DNA of 14,767 nucleotides from Cyanobacteria bacterium UBA791 (GTDB lineage: Bacteria > Cyanobacteriota > Vampirovibrionia > Gastranaerophilales > Gastranaerophilaceae). Shown here piece after piece: positions 1 through 7,496 of this stretch. The number at the start of each line of letters is the position of its first letter. Position 1 is the first letter of the stretch. The position numbers and the translations under genes are program-made. The notes beneath the pieces are model-generated. The model was not told the origin of the DNA and did not search any database. It saw only the letters and a list, made by a program, of their open reading frames with translations. The DNA lies in assembly GCA_002297005.1 (NCBI GenBank), contig DBIX01000083.1:1-14767 (forward strand), given 5' to 3'.

Positions 1-34
1 TTTAATAAAATTTGATTAATAAATATATTTAATC

Positions 35-40
35 TAAAAT
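35..40 (+). promoter_or_regulatory. Possible -10 box for a leaderless lptF/lptG mRNA
   Basis: A TAAAAT hexamer ends 6 nt before the ATG at 47, and no Shine-Dalgarno sequence lies between. A transcript initiated from this box would start at or near the AUG. No convincing -35 is visible within the 34 bases before it. The surrounding AT-richness makes a chance match quite possible, and the gene may instead be transcribed from upstream of the window. Confidence 0.3.
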
Positions 41-46
41 AAATTT

Positions 47-1171
47 ATGGAAGTAACAGAAAAAACAAACAAAATCACCATTTTAGATAAATATCTCCTA
101 AAACAAATTATTGGAGTGTTTATCATGGGTGTTTGTATCTTTACTTCTATCATTTTTGCATCAGATACATTTATTACCTTAATCAAACAAATTTCTGAAT
201 TTGGTATTCCATTTAATATTGCATTAACAATGATTATTTTGAACTTACCATCAGTATTTGTTATGACAATTCCAATGGGTATCTTACTTTCAACAGTAAT
301 GACCTTGAATAAATTATCTTTAGCATCAGAAATTACAGTAATGCGTTCTTGCGGTATTGGTTTAAACAGAATTGCAAAACCTATTTTTATTTTCGCAATC
401 GTAATGGCATTACTAAGCTTTTTTATTAACGAAACTGTAGTTCCTGCAACAACAAAAGCTTCAAAAGATTTGGCTATTTGGGCATTAGGTCAAAAGAATA
501 TTCCTAACGGAAAACAAAATTTCACCTTCAAAGAACTTAGCCCTGATATGGGTATCAAAAGATTGTTCTACGTAGGTTTTGCAGAAGATAGAGTTTTGTA
601 TAATATCACAGTTTTAGATTTGTCAAAAGATGATACATTACAAGTTTTACAAGCAAGAACAGGTGCAACTTCACCTGAGGGCTGGAACTTTAATAAAGGT
701 GCTATTTACACAATTACAGACAACAATAACGAGGTTTTAAATACAACCTTCTTTGAAAACTCAGTTGCACAGTTTGGTGTTGACTTGACGAAAGAAATGA
801 ATAAGAACGTTGGACAAGAACAAAATTTTATTCAATTAGTAAAATATTTGGCTACAACAGATATTCAAGATCAAGATTTAAAACGAAGTTTAACTATTCA
901 ATTATTTGAAAAAATAGCCATGCCAGTAACGACTTTAGTATTTGTATTAATCGGTGTACCATTAGCAATTACACCACCTAGAGTTCGTTATAACAGAGGT
1001 TTCTTGTTTAGTATTATGATTTTATTCTTGTACTATGTACTAAGAGCACTTGCTGTATCATTTGCAGAATCAGGAACAATCTCAGGATTTTTAGGTGCTT
1101 GGCTACCAAACTTTATACTTACAGTTTTAGGTATTTGGTTGTATTACAAAAAAGTTTATACAATCAACTAA
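47..1171 (+). CDS. LptF/LptG (YjgP/YjgQ) family LPS export permease
   Basis: This is an inner-membrane subunit of the Lpt transporter. In this family the permease couples the LptB ATPase to extraction of lipopolysaccharide and its transfer across the periplasm. The 374-aa length is typical. Three membrane helices lie roughly at residues 18-40, 58-88 and 108-128, then a periplasmic domain (about 130-285), then three more helices near 290-312, 316-336 and 348-368. Family hallmarks are SEITVMRSCGI (94-104, the cytoplasmic loop contacting LptB), the NETVVP segment (128-133) at the start of the periplasmic domain, and FEKIAMPVTTLVFVLIGVPL in the C-terminal half. LptF and LptG cannot be told apart by eye, so no symbol is given. 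There is no Shine-Dalgarno sequence before the ATG. No partner permease or lptB is in view; either could lie upstream of the window. Confidence 0.93.
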   Translation: MEVTEKTNKITILDKYLLKQIIGVFIMGVCIFTSIIFASDTFITLIKQISEFGIPFNIALTMIILNLPSVFVMTIPMGILLSTVMTLNKLSLASEITVMRSCGIGLNRIAKPIFIFAIVMALLSFFINETVVPATTKASKDLAIWALGQKNIPNGKQNFTFKELSPDMGIKRLFYVGFAEDRVLYNITVLDLSKDDTLQVLQARTGATSPEGWNFNKGAIYTITDNNNEVLNTTFFENSVAQFGVDLTKEMNKNVGQEQNFIQLVKYLATTDIQDQDLKRSLTIQLFEKIAMPVTTLVFVLIGVPLAITPPRVRYNRGFLFSIMILFLYYVLRALAVSFAESGTISGFLGAWLPNFILTVLGIWLYYKKVYTIN

Positions 1172-1180
1172 CAAAACAAA

Positions 1181-1203
1181 AAAGACAATACGAAAGTATT
1201 GCC
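1181..1203 (-). terminator. Intrinsic terminator for the 102-aa minus-strand gene
   Basis: The inverted repeat CAATAC (1186-1191) and GTATTG (1196-1201) encloses a 4-nt loop. Read on the minus strand, the hairpin is followed by TCTTTTTTG, a good U-tract. It lies about 60 nt past the stop of the 1261-1569 gene. On the plus strand the same hairpin follows the LPS permease stop by 14 nt but is trailed by CCTCAAAAA, so it is a poorer terminator in that direction. Confidence 0.65.
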
Positions 1204-1260
1204 TCAAAAAAAGTTTAAGGGAAATTAGTTTATTAAATATTTGGGAAATTAAAAATCTTT

Positions 1261-1569
1261 TTACATATGCATTTCGAATTTACGAGCAACTTTTGGTTCA
1301 GATGCATTTAAAATGCTTGAAGTCATAATGCTTTCGTGTTCAATGCTTTGAATTTGTTTTGATACTTTACCGCTGAATACATCGTCGTTAGTAGCAAAGT
1401 ATGTTTGAATTGCGTTTAAGTTATTTGCTGCTGCAGCTTTAACTGATGCAGAAATTTTTTCTAATGTTGTTTCAGGAACACGTACATTCAAACCAAAAGG
1501 TTTATAAGAAGTTAAACCTTTGTTTTTGAATAAATCGTTATTGAAAATATTGTTTGTTGTTGTTGCCAT
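1261..1569 (-). CDS. Small orphan protein, 102 aa, function unknown
   Basis: I do not recognise this protein. The N-terminal ~30 residues are Asn/Thr/Lys-rich and polar, with no signal peptide or membrane segment. Residues about 33-90 look helical (VPETTLEKISASVKAAAANN and onward). The C-terminus is basic and Met/His-containing (KFEMHM). There is no cysteine. A reasonable Shine-Dalgarno (AAAGGA, complement of 1580-1585) lies 10 nt before the ATG, which supports this start. It is a stand-alone unit, with its own candidate -10 box upstream (1596-1601), a hairpin terminator downstream, and a 118-nt gap from the glycosyltransferase gene behind it. The compact helical core recalls small phasin-like or structural proteins, but that is resemblance only. 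Confidence 0.8.
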   Translation of the reverse strand: MATTTNNIFNNDLFKNKGLTSYKPFGLNVRVPETTLEKISASVKAAAANNLNAIQTYFATNDDVFSGKVSKQIQSIEHESIMTSSILNASEPKVARKFEMHM

Positions 1570-1595
1570 TTTAAATATTTCCTTTTCCCTTACAA

Positions 1596-1601
1596 ATTAT
1601 A
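1596..1601 (-). promoter_or_regulatory. Candidate -10 box of the 102-aa gene
   Basis: A perfect TATAAT on the minus strand sits 26 nt upstream of the ATG, leaving room for a short leader carrying the AAAGGA ribosome site. The hexamer 17 nt further upstream (TATATC) is a poor -35, so only the -10 is called. Confidence 0.4.
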
Positions 1602-1687
1602 TATCGGCACATCCACATGATATATTTAATGATTTGAGGCAAAATTCATAAAAAGTTTACATTTATTTACACAAAAAATCAAGAGGT

Positions 1688-3310
1688 CTATTTCTTCTTG
1701 AAAACGTAAGCTGTAAAACTATCGTATAGCAAGCCTTTTGGGGAATATTCATTTTTTATATAATCACAAATTTCAAAACCATAATCATTACACATACTCT
1801 TAAAGTAGTAGTCTGAGGTAGAAAAATTGTGCATAATTATATAATCAGGCTTGTTGTTATTCAAAGCCTTAATCAATCTATCCTCACCAAAAGTTTCAAC
1901 ATAAAGTGGCAAATATGAGTTGTAATAATCATTACTTACACGGTTTGTAAGATAATTAAAGAATAAACCCTCTGGTAAAATCAAAATTTTATCTGTTGTT
2001 TTTGTATTTTCATTTATAAATCTAATAATATTATTTGAAGTATCTTTATATTCTGATGTAACATAAATCTTTCCCATATTTGTTTTTACTGGAGCAGAAA
2101 GAGTTTTTCTTGTTGGTAAGTTACATGCAAAAAATGCTAAAGCTAAAACTGTTAAATATACTGCTACATACTTTTGAAATTCTTTTTTTATAAAACAAAT
2201 TACTGCAATTAAAAGAATTGGAATAAAAAATACACCATAAGAATTTAAAGCAGTTGCCCAAAAGACTTTTAACGAAACTAAAATTGCAGAAATTGAAAGA
2301 ACTTTTACCTCTTCCTTTTGCTTACGTAAAAAGATGCACATTAGAATTAACAAAACTAATGGTAAAAATATAAAAGTTTCTAAAGAAGCTAACTTAAATG
2401 TAAAAAATACAGACAAAGCAAATAAAATATAAGCTTTAACCTTGCTTTTATCTAAAAAATAATTTCCGTTATAAAGCAAAGCTATTGGAAAAATTGTCAT
2501 TAAAAAGTTTCTAGCTAACAAACCCAAAGTCTGTTTTTGAAAGGTTAAACCAGAGATTGAATAAAAGTAATTTAAAGTATCTGTTTTTGACATTAAATAA
2601 ATATCTTTAAAATTACGTATTAAATCATGACAATTTACACCTTGACAATATAAAAATCCAAACATTACGATAGGTGCAATCATCAATGTTACAAATGAAA
2701 CTATAATCTGTTTTAAAGACAATTTGTTTTTAAAAGCTACATAAATAAATATCAAACAATACGGAATAAACTCATATTTGTTTGATATAGCAAGCCCTGC
2801 AAAAAAAGTACTCAAATATAATAATATTGAATTATTTTTGCGGACAAATAATATCAATAAATAAATTGAAGCTAGGCAAAAAGCCATGCCATAAGTCATT
2901 CCAAAAGAATATGGAAAAATATAATTAAAAATATGGAAAGAAAAACATCCCATAACTATCGTTACCGCCGTAATTGAAAATGATAAGAATTTATTAAAAA
3001 ATTCTTTTGAAAGTAAATATACTAAACTTATAATTGCAGTTGCAGTAAAAATGCCTGAAATATATAAAACATTTAAATTTATACCAAAGATTTTAAACAA
3101 AAACGCATTATATAAATACGAAAAAGGTCCATAAATGTTGAACAAATCCTTGTATAAAATAGAACCTTCTAAAATTCTTTTTGGATAGTAAACCTCTCTA
3201 CCTGAATCAATTATTAAACTACCTTGATGTGCATAAGTTAGCCCAAAAACCAATAGAGATACCAAAACTAAAGATATTATGTATTTATATTTTAAACAAA
3301 AATTCTTCAT
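1688..3310 (-). CDS. GT39/ArnT-like multi-pass membrane glycosyltransferase
   Basis: Probable inner-membrane GT-C fold glycosyltransferase that would use a polyprenyl-phosphate sugar donor to decorate a lipid or protein on the periplasmic side. The 540-aa protein starts with a basic segment and a first membrane helix (about 10-27). A luminal loop follows, carrying the acidic motif DSGRE (35-39), where GT39 enzymes keep their catalytic acidic residues, then LYKDLFNIYGPF (52-63), a typical first-loop signature. About ten further hydrophobic segments run to roughly residue 400. A soluble C-terminal domain (about 405-540) closes the protein. Substrate cannot be read from sequence. No clear Shine-Dalgarno precedes the ATG, and no clear terminator follows the stop. 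It is transcribed divergently from the 127-aa gene across a 92-nt gap. LPS or O-antigen modification would fit the neighbouring LPS exporter, but that link is inference. Confidence 0.85.
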   Translation of the reverse strand: MKNFCLKYKYIISLVLVSLLVFGLTYAHQGSLIIDSGREVYYPKRILEGSILYKDLFNIYGPFSYLYNAFLFKIFGINLNVLYISGIFTATAIISLVYLLSKEFFNKFLSFSITAVTIVMGCFSFHIFNYIFPYSFGMTYGMAFCLASIYLLILFVRKNNSILLYLSTFFAGLAISNKYEFIPYCLIFIYVAFKNKLSLKQIIVSFVTLMIAPIVMFGFLYCQGVNCHDLIRNFKDIYLMSKTDTLNYFYSISGLTFQKQTLGLLARNFLMTIFPIALLYNGNYFLDKSKVKAYILFALSVFFTFKLASLETFIFLPLVLLILMCIFLRKQKEEVKVLSISAILVSLKVFWATALNSYGVFFIPILLIAVICFIKKEFQKYVAVYLTVLALAFFACNLPTRKTLSAPVKTNMGKIYVTSEYKDTSNNIIRFINENTKTTDKILILPEGLFFNYLTNRVSNDYYNSYLPLYVETFGEDRLIKALNNNKPDYIIMHNFSTSDYYFKSMCNDYGFEICDYIKNEYSPKGLLYDSFTAYVFKKK

Positions 3311-3370
3311 ATATTAATAGAATTTAACAAAAAGAATTTAAAAAGGCAATTTTTTAAAAGAAAAATACTT

Positions 3371-3393
3371 TATAAAAGAGTGTAGTTTAGGAG
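3371..3393 (+). promoter_or_regulatory. Candidate -10 box and strong RBS of the 127-aa gene
   Basis: A TATAAA box (3371-3376) is followed by AGGAG (3389-3393), which is 9 nt before the ATG at 3403. The ribosome site fixes the start codon. No good -35 is visible at the expected spacing (3348-3353 reads AATTTT). Confidence 0.45.
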
Positions 3394-3402
3394 TAAGGTT
3401 AA

Positions 3403-3786
3403 ATGCAAGATTTAAGTTATTTGGCAACTGGTGGTGTTCTTAATTTTGACCCAAATGCATACTTAAATTCACCTGTAATCGGTAACACAAATCCATACAG
3501 CCAAATTGGTTTGTTACCACAAGGTACAAAATTGCAAAACCAACCTACTAAAGACGGTTTTGTTTCTAAAAATAAAGAAACAATCAAAAAAGTTGCAGCT
3601 GGTGTTATTTTAGCTGGCTTAACAGCTTTCGGTATCTATAAATGCAAAAACGGTGCTTCAAAAATTGCTGAAACTTTATCTAAAAAAGGTGAAATAGTAA
3701 CAAAAACAGCAACAGAAACTATTGAAGCAAGTAAAAGTTTTTTAGGCAAATACGTAGATAAAGTAACAAATTTTTTCAAAAAATAA
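3403..3786 (+). CDS. Small orphan protein with one membrane segment, 127 aa
   Basis: I do not recognise this protein. The N-terminal ~45 residues are polar and Asn/Pro/Gly-rich without a cleavable signal. Residues 46-62 are strongly basic (KDGFVSKNKETIKK). They are followed by a single hydrophobic stretch (about 65-81, AAGVILAGLTAFGIYKC) that could span the membrane or form a hairpin. The C-terminal third (about 85-127) is a Lys/Thr/Glu-rich amphipathic helix ending in FFKK. A strong AGGAG ribosome site supports the start, and a strong intrinsic terminator follows 37 nt after the stop, so the gene is monocistronic. The basic flank before the hydrophobic segment suggests a peripheral or tail-like membrane protein. 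It converges on the 619-aa gene, which also contains Gly/Ala-rich hydrophobic segments; a functional link is only a guess. Confidence 0.8.
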   Translation: MQDLSYLATGGVLNFDPNAYLNSPVIGNTNPYSQIGLLPQGTKLQNQPTKDGFVSKNKETIKKVAAGVILAGLTAFGIYKCKNGASKIAETLSKKGEIVTKTATETIEASKSFLGKYVDKVTNFFKK

Positions 3787-3823
3787 CAAATTTAACCAAA
3801 TAACTAAACCAAAAACCAATCTT

Positions 3824-3856
3824 AGAGGTATTATTTATAATACCTCTTTTATTTTG
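3824..3856 (+). terminator. Intrinsic terminator of the 127-aa gene
   Basis: A perfect 10-bp stem, AGAGGTATTA (3824-3833) with TAATACCTCT (3838-3847), closes a TTTA loop and is followed by TTTATTTTG on the plus strand. It is a textbook rho-independent terminator. Confidence 0.9.
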
Positions 3857-3884
3857 CAAAAAAATGACTTCCATAAAGGAAGCC
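3857..3884 (-). terminator. Intrinsic terminator of the 619-aa gene
   Basis: On the minus strand GGCTTCC and GGAAGTC (3884-3866) form a 7-bp stem with one G-U pair, followed by ATTTTTTT. It begins 8 nt after the TAA of the 619-aa gene. It lies back-to-back with the plus-strand terminator, insulating the two converging genes. Confidence 0.85.
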
Positions 3885-3892
3885 ATCTTTTA

Positions 3893-5752
3893 TTACTTGA
3901 TATTTTCTGCACTAGAATGAGAAACTGGTCTTGTTGAACGATCTTCTTTTGGTCGACCAGATTCATACAAACTTTTAATCTTAGTAGTTGTTTTATATAA
4001 AGAACTTTCTTTGTCAGAATGCATTGTACTGCTTGAACCAAAAATGCTTCCATCTCTATCTGTATCACGACGATGAACAGCATCAAAGCTTCCAACTGTT
4101 GCCAACGCATCAAGAGCGATAGTTACACCGTCACCTCTTCCAGTTGCAAGGTCATTTGAAATACCCGCAACACCTGACAAGCCATTAAATACATCGCTCG
4201 CTTTACTGTTTTTAATACCGACAGCATTTGACATTGCTGATAAGCCATCTGAAAGAGCTGCTCCAACATCGCCTTTCATCATATCTTTAGTTGCCTTAGA
4301 AGCGTCCTTAACTGTATCTCCAACAGAAATTGCCGTATTCAAAATACCTTTATGTTGACTTGCAAAACTTGAAATAGCTTGAACTTGAGCATTACTTTGC
4401 ATTGGTAAAGCCCCAACACCCTTAATCATAGCAGCAGAAGATGTTATAGTTTTACCTACTGCAGATATAGCTCCAGTTACATCACCTTTTGCAACATTTA
4501 TTGCAACATCAGAAACATTTGCAGCAGTACTTAAAACTTTTGAAGTAGTAGAAATAGTACTACCAGTTGTTTTTAATACAGTACCGACTTGTGTAACTGT
4601 TGCACCAATACCTGTTACTGAGCCACCAGTTGCAGTAGTAGTTACACCACCAGCAGTAGTTGTACCACCAGCAGCCTCAACTGGTACACCAGCACCAAAT
4701 ACAGGAATTAATGGAATACCAATTGCTGTTAAGGTTGCACCAATACCTGTTAAGATACCACCAGCAGCGGTTGTAGTTGCACCAGCAGCAGTTGTAGTTG
4801 CACCAGCAGCTTGTACACCGACACCAGCAGCATTAAGAACAGTACCAGTAACATCTAAAGCCTGTGCTACTGTCGCCACTTGTTTTGTAGCACCTGAAAA
4901 TTGCGTCAACAAGCTATCATCAGCTTGAGCTTGTTGTTGATCATTTTGAGCTTGCATTTGTTCAGCTTGAAGTTGTTGTTGTGCTGCAGCGGATTCGGCT
5001 TTCATACTTTCTGCAACAGCATTTGATTGTGCAAGTTCAGCCTGAATTTTTTGTTCGTTGCTTTGAATTTTTAAAATCTTATCATTTACAGCTGTTAACG
5101 TACTATCAACTTGAGTATTACCTTTAGATTCAATATCTTGAATTTCAGCACCAGTTTTTAGTGACAAGGCACTATGCATGCCTGAACCAGTACCATCATT
5201 GCCTTGTAATGCATCAATTTCAGACGCTAGAGCTTGGCTATCCGCTATCGTACTTTGAACCTTTGATTGCGAATTACTTAATTTTGCATTACTTTGCTCT
5301 GCTCTCGCATTTGCCTTTGTTCCAGTCTGTTCAACCTTGGCTTGTGAAGTTTGTGCCTTTTGTCTTTTATTCTTTGACTTAGCACTAACACCTTGTGCAC
5401 CAGCTTGTGCAGACTTCAAATCCATACCTGAAGCTTGTTGTTGTTGCTGTTCAGCTCCAACCTTTTTAGACTCAGCATCTCCTTTCTTGCCTTCAGCATC
5501 TTTTACATTTGTTCTTGCTTTATCAAGTTTTCCGTTTGTTTCACCAATTTTTGATTTCGCTTGTTTACCAGAATTTTCTGCTTTATTAAGTTGTGACAAA
5601 ATTTGTTTTTGATTATCTTCTCCACCAAAAACAGAGTTAATCTTTGAAATAGCATTCAACGCCAAGCCTGACATACCAGAAGATACTTTGCTCTTAGCTT
5701 CGCTTAAATCAATATCGCCTATATTTCCTATTGATGGAATATTTGCACTCAT
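3893..5752 (-). CDS. Orphan 619-aa coiled-coil protein with Gly/Ala/Thr heptad region
   Basis: Unrecognised, architecturally striking protein with no signal peptide and, by eye, no Cys or Trp. Residues 45-180 are a Lys/Gln/Ala/Ser-rich, coiled-coil-like region that includes a run of five Gln (102-106). Residues 200-280 form a second Gln/Ala-rich coiled coil. Residues 301-415 are about 15 consecutive small-residue heptads (such as AAGATTT, AAGGILT, GIGATLT), interrupted once by a Pro-rich turn near 345-359 (IPLIPVFGAGVP). Residues 416-555 are Gly/Ala/Val-rich and mildly hydrophobic. Residues 563-569 (DTDRDGS) match a DxDxDG calcium-loop pattern. The tail is charged and hydrophilic. GGGTGAG with good spacing supports the ATG. 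The plan (coiled coil, hydrophobic hairpin, soluble tail) resembles secreted pore-forming or translocator proteins; a cell-surface or scaffold role is also possible. Coding is certain, function is not. Confidence 0.88.
   Translation of the reverse strand: MSANIPSIGNIGDIDLSEAKSKVSSGMSGLALNAISKINSVFGGEDNQKQILSQLNKAENSGKQAKSKIGETNGKLDKARTNVKDAEGKKGDAESKKVGAEQQQQQASGMDLKSAQAGAQGVSAKSKNKRQKAQTSQAKVEQTGTKANARAEQSNAKLSNSQSKVQSTIADSQALASEIDALQGNDGTGSGMHSALSLKTGAEIQDIESKGNTQVDSTLTAVNDKILKIQSNEQKIQAELAQSNAVAESMKAESAAAQQQLQAEQMQAQNDQQQAQADDSLLTQFSGATKQVATVAQALDVTGTVLNAAGVGVQAAGATTTAAGATTTAAGGILTGIGATLTAIGIPLIPVFGAGVPVEAAGGTTTAGGVTTTATGGSVTGIGATVTQVGTVLKTTGSTISTTSKVLSTAANVSDVAINVAKGDVTGAISAVGKTITSSAAMIKGVGALPMQSNAQVQAISSFASQHKGILNTAISVGDTVKDASKATKDMMKGDVGAALSDGLSAMSNAVGIKNSKASDVFNGLSGVAGISNDLATGRGDGVTIALDALATVGSFDAVHRRDTDRDGSIFGSSSTMHSDKESSLYKTTTKIKSLYESGRPKEDRSTRPVSHSSAENIK
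4508..4852 (-). repeat. Degenerate 21-bp tandem repeats coding Gly/Ala/Thr heptads
   Basis: This encodes residues 301-415 of the 619-aa protein. The register is seven residues: VTGTVLN, AAGVGVQ, AAGATTT, AAGATTT, AAGGILT, GIGATLT, AIGIPLI, then a ten-residue Pro/Gly insert, then AAGGTTT, AGGVTTT, ATGGSVT, GIGATVT, QVGTVLK, TTGSTIS, TTSKVLS, TAANVSD. The unit appears twice as a block of four (AAGxTTT to GIGATxT) on either side of the insert, suggesting internal duplication. On DNA, near-identical 21-bp units are visible around 4760-4815. Confidence 0.8.
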
Positions 5753-5831
5753 TTTTGCTCACCCTTTTTTAAAATCTAGAGACATTTTACATAATCATGT
5801 ACGGCATAAAATTTTAAAACTTTAGAAATTT

Positions 5832-5858
5832 TTAGAAAATGTTAAGAAATTTTAACAT
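5832..5858 (-). terminator. Weak AT-rich hairpin after the TPR gene
   Basis: ATGTTAA (5839-5845) and TTAACAT (5852-5858) form a 7-bp stem with a 6-nt loop. On the minus strand it lies 33 nt past the TPR stop and is followed by TTTCTAAAAATTT. The stem is AT-rich and the U-tract broken, so termination would be inefficient. The 139-nt gap also holds the 619-aa gene's ribosome site. Confidence 0.35.
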
Positions 5859-5891
5859 AAAATTTCAAGCTATTACATGGTTTCAGCATGA

Positions 5892-7493
5892 TTAAGATTC
5901 AAACAAGTTATTAATTTTGTTAGTAATATCTTGAGGGTCAATTTCATTAGTAACTTTATTAATATCTTGTGCTATTTGATACAATTTAGCTGCCTCAATT
6001 TTGTCACCAACAACAGTAATTGCACGTGCTAAATTAAAATGTGCTAATGCATAATTTGGATTACATTCGATTGATTTTTTGAACAAATCAATTGCTTGTT
6101 GAACACGACCTAAGTCATCTAAATAAATAACACCTAAGTTATTGTATGCAATATCATAATTTGGGTCATTTTCAATTGCTAATTCATATTCTTTAATAGC
6201 TTCATCAGTATCGCCTTTACCCCAATGCAAGAAACCTAAGTTACAATGGATTTTAGCATTTGTAGGGTCTAAGTCTAAAGCACTTCTATATACTGTTAAA
6301 GCGTTTTCATAATCTTCTTTGTCATAGAATGCTGAACCTAAGTTTACATAAATATCAATATCTTCAGGCGTTAATAAATATGCACTTTGATAAGCACTAA
6401 TTGCAGCATCCAAATCTTTTTTGTTTTCTTGGTATACAAAACCTAAAGTTTGAGTAATTACAGAAGTCCAAACTCTATTTGGATTTAATGTAATTGCAGA
6501 TTGATAATGAGAAATAGCCTCTTTAATTTCACCTTTAACATAATACAAGTTTGCCAAGTTTGAATGAAATTCTGGCATTGTAGGTAAAATTGTGATTAAT
6601 TTTTGATAAGTTTCAATAGCACTATCATAATCGCCTTGTTCTTCATAAGCTTGGCATAAATGACGATATGCTGGGATATTTAAACTATCAATCCAAATTG
6701 CCATCTTATATTCTGTAATAGCATTATCATATTGACCAATTGTTCTATAAATATCACCTAAAAGACAGTACAATGGAGTAAACCCAGGAGCTTTTTCAAT
6801 AGCATCAATATAAATATCAATAGCTTTTTCTAATCCTCTTGTTTGAACCATGTAATAACCTTTAATTAAAACAGGTAAAAATTTAAGATATGATAATGAT
6901 TTAAATAAATTTTTAATAGCAAAATTATCAAACGGTAATGTTATAAATGCTAACAAACCTTCCCATTTTGAAGCCCACCATCTTGCTGGATTTCTATGTG
7001 CAGACAATTTATAAATATTATGTAATAAACAATGTGCAGAAGAACTTGTCCAAGGTGAAACCTTAACTGCTTTTTTAGCGTTAAATACAGCCTCTAGAAA
7101 TCTTGCTTTTTTTGTATAAGTTTCTGCCAAAAGATAATAAGCTTTTCCTAATTTAGCATCTTTGGAAATTGCAGTATTTAAGTAATTAATAGCTTTATCT
7201 AAATCACCTTTAAAGAATTGAGCTTGACCAATTTTAAAATAGATTTCAGCAGAATCCATATAAGTTTCTAAAGCACGTTGATATTCAGTAATAGCTTCAT
7301 CAATATATTGATAAGTATTAGAAATATCTAAATGCCATTCAAGATATAAATCGCCAAGTTTAATATGTAAATCTGGATTAGTAGGATCTTTTTCTAGCAA
7401 AAGTTGACAACGCTCAATTTCTTGTTGAACCTTGCTCTTCTTACTTTTATCATTAAATTGTCTATCTAAATTTTCTATATCTTTTTGCTTCAT
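5892..7493 (-). CDS. TPR-repeat protein, second gene of a PilZ-TPR operon
   Basis: A 533-aa tetratricopeptide-repeat scaffold. About eleven 34-residue repeats are visible, roughly at 40-75, 83-116, 117-150, 215-237 (partial), 238-271, 272-305, 306-339, 343-378, 379-412, 413-446 and 447-480. Several show the classic W/LG-Y-A-P pattern, for example NLGSAFYDKEDYENALTVYR (384-403). A non-TPR insertion (about 151-212), with aromatic WWASKWEGLLAFITLPF and KFLPVLIKGYY segments, splits the array and could touch the membrane. There is no signal peptide, so a cytoplasmic protein-protein adaptor is likely. The ATG lies 3 nt after the PilZ stop with no strong ribosome site of its own, which implies translational coupling. 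The partner is unknown; the operon suggests c-di-GMP signalling, but TPR proteins are too generic to name a pathway. Confidence 0.92.
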   Translation of the reverse strand: MKQKDIENLDRQFNDKSKKSKVQQEIERCQLLLEKDPTNPDLHIKLGDLYLEWHLDISNTYQYIDEAITEYQRALETYMDSAEIYFKIGQAQFFKGDLDKAINYLNTAISKDAKLGKAYYLLAETYTKKARFLEAVFNAKKAVKVSPWTSSSAHCLLHNIYKLSAHRNPARWWASKWEGLLAFITLPFDNFAIKNLFKSLSYLKFLPVLIKGYYMVQTRGLEKAIDIYIDAIEKAPGFTPLYCLLGDIYRTIGQYDNAITEYKMAIWIDSLNIPAYRHLCQAYEEQGDYDSAIETYQKLITILPTMPEFHSNLANLYYVKGEIKEAISHYQSAITLNPNRVWTSVITQTLGFVYQENKKDLDAAISAYQSAYLLTPEDIDIYVNLGSAFYDKEDYENALTVYRSALDLDPTNAKIHCNLGFLHWGKGDTDEAIKEYELAIENDPNYDIAYNNLGVIYLDDLGRVQQAIDLFKKSIECNPNYALAHFNLARAITVVGDKIEAAKLYQIAQDINKVTNEIDPQDITNKINNLFES

Positions 7494-7496
7494 AAA

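Noticed and set aside
3835..4113. Minus-strand frame overlapping the end of the 619-aa gene, considered as a frameshifted continuation
   Set aside because: The 619-aa frame ends with its own stop and terminator 8 nt later; the alternative frame runs through the terminator hairpin.
4508..4852. 21-bp tandem repeats considered as a CRISPR or minisatellite
   Set aside because: Units are degenerate, contiguous without spacers, and keep the reading frame as protein heptads.
5337..5612. Plus-strand frame with many Cys (CCCCC) opposite the 619-aa gene
   Set aside because: The Cys run is simply the antisense of the Gln-repeat codons; no promoter, ribosome site or homology is visible.
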